NCBI GenBank assembly: GCA_016647705.1
Contig: CM028335.1
Coordinates: 42,684,526-42,748,525, forward strand
DNA: 64,000 nucleotides
DNA from: Eucommia ulmoides
Lineage: Eukaryota > Streptophyta > Magnoliopsida > Garryales > Eucommiaceae
Reading direction: 5' to 3'
The notes under the pieces were generated by a model. That model did not search any database. It was not told where the DNA came from and saw nothing but the letters and a program-made list of their open reading frames with translations. Shown piece after piece: positions 57,533 through 64,000 of this stretch. The first letter of the stretch is position 1, and each line of letters starts with the position of its first letter. The position numbers and the translations under genes are program-made.

Positions 57533-60152
57533 AATGGTGTTGATCCTAAGATTTTGATGGATAATTAAATGTTGATATTTTTGGTAGAACTAATGGATTT
57601 ATTGAGTGTTTCAGTTTATAAGTGCCAATAAAGATATTATCATGAAGAAAATGAATGCTGAAGAGACTGACAAAGATGATGGACGTTAAGAGATTGAAGA
57701 AAATCAAGAACCTAGGGAAAACAACTCAGGTTAAATTTTTTACTCTTAATGTATCCCGATTAGGATCACACACGACACAAAATATTTTTATGATTATGTG
57801 TGTTTTTAATAGGATCCTAATTAGCTAACATATTTTCTCTTATGTGAAATTGAAAAAGAAACATTGTTTTAAGAAAGATAATTGATTAAAATTGAATTTA
57901 AGGATTTAGTAGAGCTAGCCGAGAAAAGATATTGGTTAAACGGGCAAAAATGTCAAAGAAATTAAATGAAAATTAATTAAGGAAATGTATTCCAATAATG
58001 GTCGGTCAATAGGTAAGTCAACTTATGGAACTCTCTAAATCGTCCGGTCAAACAGGTAAGTCGACCTGTGCTTAGAGGATGAACTCTCTAGATCTTCCAG
58101 TTGACAGGTAGGTCGACTTGTGAAAGTCTCTGGATCCTCTGGTCGACAGGTAAGTCGACTGATGGCGAAGCAATTTTGGCTTGGGCTACGTCCTGAATTG
58201 GGCGGTCAACCCATGGGTGTTGGTCGGTCAATTGATGGTCAGTTTCAAGATTTGTTGAATTTCAAGATTTATTCAAATACTAGCCATTTTATGCTTAGGA
58301 TATGAGAGATATCTTAGGGATCTAAACTTAATTCAGATATGATCTATATATTCTATTATCCCTATTAATTTGGTCTATTTAATTAAATGTTATTTTAATT
58401 AAAGTGCTTTAATACTTTCTATTTTGATGAATTTCGATTTAAAAATGTTTAAGGACCAAAATAAGATTTCCCAAGAATATTTTTAAATAAAAAATATCTA
58501 TTTTGAACATATATAATACATGGGGTCTTGAAGTGTCATTTAATGACATTGTATTTGAAAAGTAGTCATTATAAGATATCTTTGAAATCCCTATATTTAA
58601 ACTTGCAAATTTTGAGTTTAATTATTGCTATTTTGGTGGAGAATATTTTGGGCCAAAGATATGGGAGAGATTTAAGTGATTTTATTTTTACCTTACTATT
58701 TAGTCCATATACTTAAATATAATTCTTTCTATAGTTTCATTGATTAAGATAAAATTATTTTGGGGACTAAATTAAGAGCTTTAGAAGTTATATTGTTGGT
58801 TAAATATAGCCGTTATAAATCTATATGATATATGAGGTCCATATGTGTCATTTATTGACGTAACATTTGAAAATTAGCCGTTGGAGGTCTAGTTTGAGGG
58901 TTATTAAAAGAGACCTGCAGATTTCATAGACAATGCACCCAATATCAAGAACTATTAAGTTCCTAAACTTTTCTAAAAGTCATCATTCTGATATTATTTT
59001 GAGAGATCAATTGTTAGATCAATTATTGAGAAGTTCTTGAGTTAAAGAGCTATTTGAGTTAGCGTTACCGATCTAGGCTGTCTTGCGATACTACGTGCAA
59101 TCTATTCAGTCTTTTCCTAGTGAGATTGTTCCAAGCTTATTCTATAATTGAGTATTTTATTATTATTATTTTCTTGGTGAATTGATCTTTTTTTGAGAAT
59201 TCGTTTTTGAACTTAAAATTATTAAAATCTTTTAAAACGATTTGTGTGTTAATCTGATTACGTGCCTAATTGTGCTACCCGCATTCTTTATTATAATCAG
59301 ATTTTGTTTCCTCACTTTATTTCTATTACTAGTATCAGGACATTAATTGAGTTCTAATTAATCTGGGGTGGTAGAAGCTCCGAGTAGGAAAAACCTTATC
59401 AAATTTGTAATTGGTGAGTTGTGTGTGGATTAGGTACTATTAAGAGTATCTAATCAAGGGTAGCTAGTTTTCAATCTCTTCCGGTAAAGAGATTGAGGTT
59501 TTGATCTTTGCCTAGAGTACAAAAAGGTTAAGTTACTCTTTTTCCTTGAAAAGAGCTTAGGTGTGATTCTTCCTGATTAGGATCAATTTTGAGTGAATTG
59601 TAAAGGTTCCATCTTTAACTGGGAAAATGATATTTGGAGTGATTGTGAGGTTTAATTCTTGATCCTAATGTATAAAAAGAATTAGGTTGTGATTCTCTCT
59701 GTAATAGAATTAGGTTAATCCTTAGCCTGTGAAAGGATTAGGTTAGTCTTAAGCTTGGAAAAAAGATAAGGTTATTCTTGAGCCTGTGAAAATGGATTGT
59801 AAATGTTGATTCTGAGCCTACAAAAAGAATCATTGTGAGAGTTTGGTTCCTACCTGTAAAGGAATCTTGAGTTTAGTGGGTACGAATCTCCGTGGGGCTC
59901 GGAGGACTAGATTAGTTAAGAGTAGCTTGGTGAATCAGGATATATTGTGGTGTTCTATTTTGTTTCTTTATATTATTTATATTCTGCTGTTTGGGTATGC
60001 ACCTAGTTGATAACATATATCCACTACTATAAAGATAATAATTAATTTTAGGATAAAATTAATTGTTTGAATTTTAAAGTGTTATTATTTGATAATTTTT
60101 AATACTACCCAATTCACCCCCCTTTTGGGTGGCTCACTGGGCCAACAAATGG
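57533..60152 (+). mobile_element. 2.61-kb solo LTR with AATGG target duplication
   Basis: 57538-60147 starts TGTTGATCCTAAGATTTTGA, ends CACTGGGCCAACA and is flanked by AATGG at 57533-57537 and 60148-60152. Host RT/RNase H coding continues on both sides. The pyrimidine-rich CACCCCCCTTTTGGGTGGCT near the end and GTCGAC-containing repeats inside suggest the large-LTR SIRE/Maximus type of Ty1/copia element, but without internal sequence that is uncertain. It contains a TTTGGTGGAGA-style AT-rich U3 and a serial GATTAGG/GAATTAGG stretch at 59500-59880. No ORF of note. Confidence 0.85.
57980..58240. repeat. GGTCGAC / AGGTAAGTCGAC repeat cluster in the solo LTR
   Basis: Four or five spaced copies of (G)GTCGACAGGTAAGTCGAC-like sequence, separated by ACTCTCTAGATC-type spacers with a period of roughly 45-55 bases. 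The same type of cluster occurs reversed at 7748-7925. Confidence 0.7.
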
Positions 60153-60640
60153 ATTAGAGAGCTTGCTCATAGTCATCATCCCACTGAAAGGTTTTATTCC
60201 CATTCAAAATCTTAAAGAACAGGGCACACCTATCAGTAAATTTTGAGATGAATTTGTTCAATGTCGTCAATCTTCCCTTCAATACCTGGACTTTTATTAT
60301 AGTTGCAAGAGACTTTATATTTTTTATAGTTTCTATCTATCCAGAGTCCACCATGATGCTGGTTTGGTTAACCACAATGCCTAGGAACTTACCAGATTCA
60401 ATATCAAAAACACATTTTTCTGGGTATAGCGTCATGTTGTATTTTCTCAGAACGGCAAAAGCCTCTACTATATGGCTGAGGTGATCCTCTTTCCTGGAGC
60501 TTTTGACAAGCATGTCATCTATGTAGACCTCCATAGTCGCTCCAATTTGATCTTGAAAAATGTGGTTTACTAACCATTGATATGTGGCTCATTCATTTCT
60601 TAAACCAAATGGCATTACCTTATAGCATGTAACCATGGAT
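60153..60640 (-). pseudogene. RT (palm and thumb) of the second Tat element
   Basis: The minus strand gives CYKVMPFGLRN, a stop, then ATYQWLVNHIFQDQIGATME and the active site YIDD at 60514-60525 in VYIDDMLVKSSRKEDHLSHI. The thumb follows (MTLYPEKCVFDIESGKFLGI), then KFTDRCALFFKILNGNKTFQ up to the solo LTR. The RT N-terminal half, including the first catalytic Asp, is absent: the sequence joins directly to protease at about 60627. Confidence 0.85.
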
Positions 60641-60884
60641 GCCCAAGTATTGCGTTGTAGGATGATACTGAGTCTACCACCATGAAGTCTATGGCCTTTG
60701 TATACCCCTTTTCTCCTTTATTGGAGGTGACAGACAAAGTGATCTTTCCACGTGGCGATGTAAGGCCGTCATTGAATCCCACCATAACGGTCTGCGTAGA
60801 ACTGAAGTCCGAACTTAGTATTCCAATTTGCTTCATAGTATTCACAAAAATGATATTAATAGAACTACCATTATCGATCAATAT
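60627..60884 (-). pseudogene. Aspartic protease of the second Tat element
   Basis: MIDNGSSINIIFVNTMKQIG with active-site DNGSS near 60866-60880, then GFNDGLTSPRGKITLSVTSN and DFMVVDSVSSYNAILGHPWL HA. It is open from the active site to the junction with RT at about 60627, where the rest of the linker is deleted. Protease-like residues are intact in this stretch. Confidence 0.82.
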
Positions 60885-61441
60885 CTATCTTACCAAGAAG
60901 CTGGAGATCCATACAGTGATGACTTGGGCATTCTCATGGGGGTAAACGATCCATTTGCAATCCTCCTCGAAAAAAGTAATGAATTGTCCAGGATTCATTG
61001 TTACCACCATTGTTTCTCCAAAGCTACGCTCTTGTGCTGCTTTGCAAACCTTCTTTTTTTGTTCTCGGTTGGACTCTCCAGTGGTCGGCCCAGTAGAGTT
61101 TATCATGTATATTACTTCACGATTCTCATTGGGACGTTCTTCTTTTTGCTCTTTTTCACTATGTTCTTTACGTTGGCCCTTATTTCTAAGCCTCTTATTG
61201 TCCCTCGAACGCTCTTGTAGATAATCGCGTAGCTGACCCATATCAGCTAAACGTTTGATCTTCTTTTTGAGCTCCCAGAAGTCATCCGTATCATTACCAT
61301 GATCCTTATGGAAGTCATAGTACCTAGACCTGTTCTTCCTGTTAGATTTGGTAGTCCACCTGGGAGGCCACTAAATTACTTCAAACGCACATATCTCATG
61401 AAGGATTCTAGAGATTGGCATTCACAGACTAGGTAGGTTTG
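60885..61441 (-). pseudogene. gag C-terminal part of the second Tat element
   Basis: Open 60885-61241: DMGQLRDYLQERSRDNKRLR, a charged linker, then TMNPGQFITFFEEDCKWIVY PHENAQVITVWISSFLV leading into protease. Further upstream is SRYYDFHKDHGNDTDDFWEL KKKIKRL, the Tat-type zinc-finger-like motif (C..H..H pattern with Cys lost). It is cut at 61441 by the second CRM-like copy. Confidence 0.8.
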
Positions 61442-62279
61442 TGATGAAAACCAACAAGCAACATCAAATGACACATTGCATGTCCCGATTGGGCCCATTA
61501 CTAGCGAAAGATCCAAGAAGATCAAAGAAGTGCTTAATGGGCTAATTCAAGAGCTTTTGGCTGAATCGAAAACAATAAAACCCAAATTAGGCCCAAATGA
61601 GGATCAAGGCCTAATCCATCTCATCAAAGCAAGTGAATGGATTTAGACATGAACTCAAATAGACCAAGGCTTAAGGATCATGAAATTCTCAGCATATTTA
61701 TTTTATTTATTAGTGTTTTATTTTTAATTTAGTTATTTATTTGATAATTTGTAAGTCAAGATTGCCAATTTAGCCTTTTCCTTTTTAGATTAAGAATTAG
61801 TTATTTCCTTTTTAGATTATGAATAGGGTTTCCTTATTTCTCTAGGATTCCTTAATCCTCTAGGGTTTCCTTTTAGTTCTATTATGGCCATCACTATTCA
61901 TGTACTATTCACGGACACTGTTCACGGCTGCAATATTCACTAGTTAGGGTTTTTCTTTTATCTATTTAAGAGACTTGTATCCCATGAAAAATAATACATT
62001 ACTTTGATTAATAAAAATTGTGAGAGTTTTCTCTTTAGTTCTTTAGAGAACTTTTTCTGAACTTATCAAGAGTTTCTTGTGGCGTTCAAACTTATATCTT
62101 TGATTCATGATTCATTATAATCATTGGGTCAAGATCATTATACCATTGGTTCGTATTTCGTTCATAAACGTTGGGTCAAGGTAATCTATTTTTCAATTCT
62201 TGTATTTTTAGCTCGTTCAAAATCTGATTTAATTTCGATCTTCGCGAAGAAACCCTAAGTTGGTTTCGGGTCTGCATCA
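61442..62279 (+). repeat. 5' LTR of the second CRM-like element
   Basis: TGATGAAAAC...TCTGCATCA. The first 205 bases (to TAG at 61644-61646) keep the pol-tail frame open, with RSKKIKEVLNGLIQELLAES. A TATA-like TCTATTTAAGAG lies at about 61959. Confidence 0.9.
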
Positions 62280-62281
62280 TT

Positions 62282-62299
62282 TGGTAATCAGAGTAAGGT
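62282..62299 (+). other. Primer binding site of the second CRM-like element
   Basis: TGGTAATCAGAGTAAGGT, initiator-Met type with the same inserted A as in the first copy. Confidence 0.75.
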
Positions 62300-62908
62300 C
62301 TAAATCAGGTTTCATCTATTCTTTTTCTTTTTCATTCTTTCATATCTATTCCATCATAAAAAACAAATTCTTGACCAAATTATATCATCAGATCTATTGC
62401 GTTTTTTTTTTCTTTTCGTTCTAATTCAAATCTGGTCCAATCTTGAAAAAAAAATGCCGTACATCTTTGTTCTGATCATATTTTTCGTTTAAATATTGTG
62501 CTTCTTCAAATCTCAATTTAAAGTTGCTGATTTTCAAAAAAAAAAAATTGAGAAAATTCAGTAGCCCCCCCCACAAACAAAAATTGAGAATAATTTCTTC
62601 TTGTTCTACTCTATAAACTTTTCTTTGTGCTCTTTTTGTTCCCTTTGTTTCGTTCCTAAAATCTCATTCTTAATGAATCAAATTGTTGAGTTTGGATTGC
62701 TACAAGGAAATTTCTGATTGAGATTGGTTAAGTTCAATAAATAACTAAAAGAGAAAACTAAAGAGTGGAAAAAGGCAAGAAAGTGTGAGCTTATAAGAGG
62801 GTAAAAGACGAATTTAAGTGATACACGAGTGGAGTGACATAGTTTGAGTGCAAACACATGAGGGAGTGTTTGTAAGGTTTGCTAACCTTGTTTTGCAGGT
62901 TACTAAAC
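62300..62908 (+). other. 5' leader of the second CRM-like element
   Basis: Untranslated leader that matches 46533-47140. No gene seen. Confidence 0.7.
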
Positions 62909-64000
62909 ATATCTCGAGAAACAAACAAAGGCTCGTCCGATGAAGCACATGAAAGGATGGACATAATGGACGCAAAAGTTTTCTACAAGGCCTTGGAGCA
63001 AAATTTTCAACAGTTGAACTTGCGGTTTGATGAAGTGCATAAGCGGCTTGACAAAGTTGAGTCTAGCGCACAAAAGGGGCAGCCACCAAGAGCTCCTAAT
63101 GTGCAATGAAGAGAGAGGAATCAGCCTCGGTTCGTGTATGAAGATGATTATGGGGATGACCTAGATGAAGACGATCAGGCCTCTAATGCAAGCTTGGGCA
63201 GATTTGGGAGTAGACATAGGAATAGAGGAGATAGACATAGGGAGCGGATTGGTAATAACTTGGGAAGTACCAAGGTGAAGATACCCTCATTCCAAGGGAA
63301 AAATGATCCCGAAACATACTTGGAGTGGGAGAAGAAGGTGGAGTTGATCTTTGAGTGCCACAACTACTCCGAGGAGAAAAAAGTAAAACACGTTGTGATT
63401 GAGTTTATTGACTATACTATAATATGGTGGGATCAACTTGTGATAAACAGGAGAAAGAACCATGAGAGTCATATCGTGACGTGGGCGAAAATGAAGGCCA
63501 TCATGAGGAGGCGGTTTATCCCTAGTCACTACTATAGGGACTTGTATCAGAAATTACAAAGCCTTACGCAAGGCTATCGGAGCGTGGATGATTACTACAA
63601 GGAGATGGAGGTCGCTATGATCCGGGCTAATGTCGAAGAGGATAGAGAAGCTACCATGGCAAGGTTCTTGAATGGGTTGAATCGGGACATTGCCAACGTG
63701 GTGGAGTTGCAACATTACGTGGAGTTAGAGGACATGGTTCATATGGCCATAAAAGTGAAACGACAGCTTAAAAGGATCGAAACTCGGTCATTTCAAAATT
63801 CAAGCTCCTCTAATTCATGGAGGCCGAATGGGAGGAAGGACGAATGGGTTGTTTCAAAGTCCAAAATCGAATCCCCAAAAAGGAGAGATGATGTTCCCAT
63901 TACCAACGAAGGTAAAACCAAAACCCAAACTCGTAACCGTGATATTAAATGTTTTCGTTGTTTGGGAGTAGGTCACATAGCCTCACAATGCCCAAATAAG
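62909..64000 (+). pseudogene. gag of the second CRM-like element, start codon lost
   Basis: The position of the ATG in the first copy reads ATA (62909-62911). The frame then runs as ISRETNKGSSDEAHERMD to a TGA at 63107-63109 and continues open from 63110 to the window end: [80 protein letters not shown]. An intact zinc knuckle C-x2-C-x4-H-x4-C lies at 63950-63991. It is better preserved than the first copy (no frameshift), but still has the lost start and one stop. Confidence 0.85.

Larger units (their letters stand above)
61442..64000 (+). mobile_element. Second CRM-like element, 5' half, runs off the window
   Basis: The LTR 61442-62279 (838 bases) matches the LTRs of the first copy but lacks about 23 bases (ACTAATTCTTGGTGAGGTTT region) near its end. 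PBS, leader and gag follow in the same order. It is inserted in gag of the second Tat element; the base run before it is GTTTG, and the matching duplication would lie beyond the window. Confidence 0.9.

Overview
The window is repeat-packed nuclear DNA of a flowering plant, most likely a eudicot. The evidence is the set of element families (Tat/Ogre, Athila and CRM-like Ty3/gypsy elements, an RTE-type LINE, a CACTA end and a PIF/Harbinger-like MITE), the AT-rich background and the plant-type primer binding sites. I found no intact host gene, tRNA, rRNA or CRISPR array. Nearly every coding trace is a decayed transposon protein, so 'pseudogene' is the usual call. The depth of nesting suggests heterochromatin, possibly pericentromeric; that is inference.

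Layout. (1) 1-13288 plus 19874-about 20062 is a minus-strand Tat-lineage element: integrase at the left, then RNase H/RT, protease, gag, PBS and 5' LTR towards the right. It is split by an Athila-type LTR (about 1873-3305), by a composite LTR element inside RT (4831-about 9545) and by a 6.6-kb element with no recognisable pol (13289-19868, target duplication TTTTC). Its far left holds an antisense accessory ORF. (2) 20066-23657 holds one CACTA terminus, a 5'-truncated RTE LINE and a tandem array. (3) 23658-27735 is a pair of Ogre-type LTR starts facing each other, with an Athila-type solo LTR (26575-27511, duplication GCCTC) between them. (4) 27736-43350 is a minus-strand Ogre-like element. 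It has a 5.5-kb 3' UTR full of minisatellites and hairpin repeats, carries a MITE (31333-31896, TAA), and has decayed IN, RNase H, RT, protease and gag. A 2.78-kb solo LTR (37911-40690, GATAT) is inserted next to the protease. (5) About 43352-53309 is the 5' LTR, PBS and gag of a plus-strand Athila element, split inside gag by a complete CRM-like chromovirus (45653-52457, ACTTC). (6) 53310-61441 is another minus-strand Tat element with an antisense accessory ORF, a 74-bp minisatellite, pol and part of gag. Its pol is split by a 2.61-kb solo LTR (57538-60147, AATGG). (7) 61442-64000 is the 5' half of a second CRM-like copy, inserted in gag of the previous element and running off the window.

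Within each retroelement the genes follow the usual order (gag, protease, RT, RNase H, integrase), but none could act autonomously. Catalytic residues are lost, frames are shifted and segments are deleted. Many lesions are G-to-A or C-to-T, as expected for methylated, silenced DNA. The most interesting observations are the two antisense accessory ORFs of the Tat elements, the LTR-encoded pol tail kept open in three LTR copies of the CRM-like family, and the hairpin-rich arrays of the Ogre-like 3' UTR. All fit known retroelement biology. I see no clear sign of a wholly new system.
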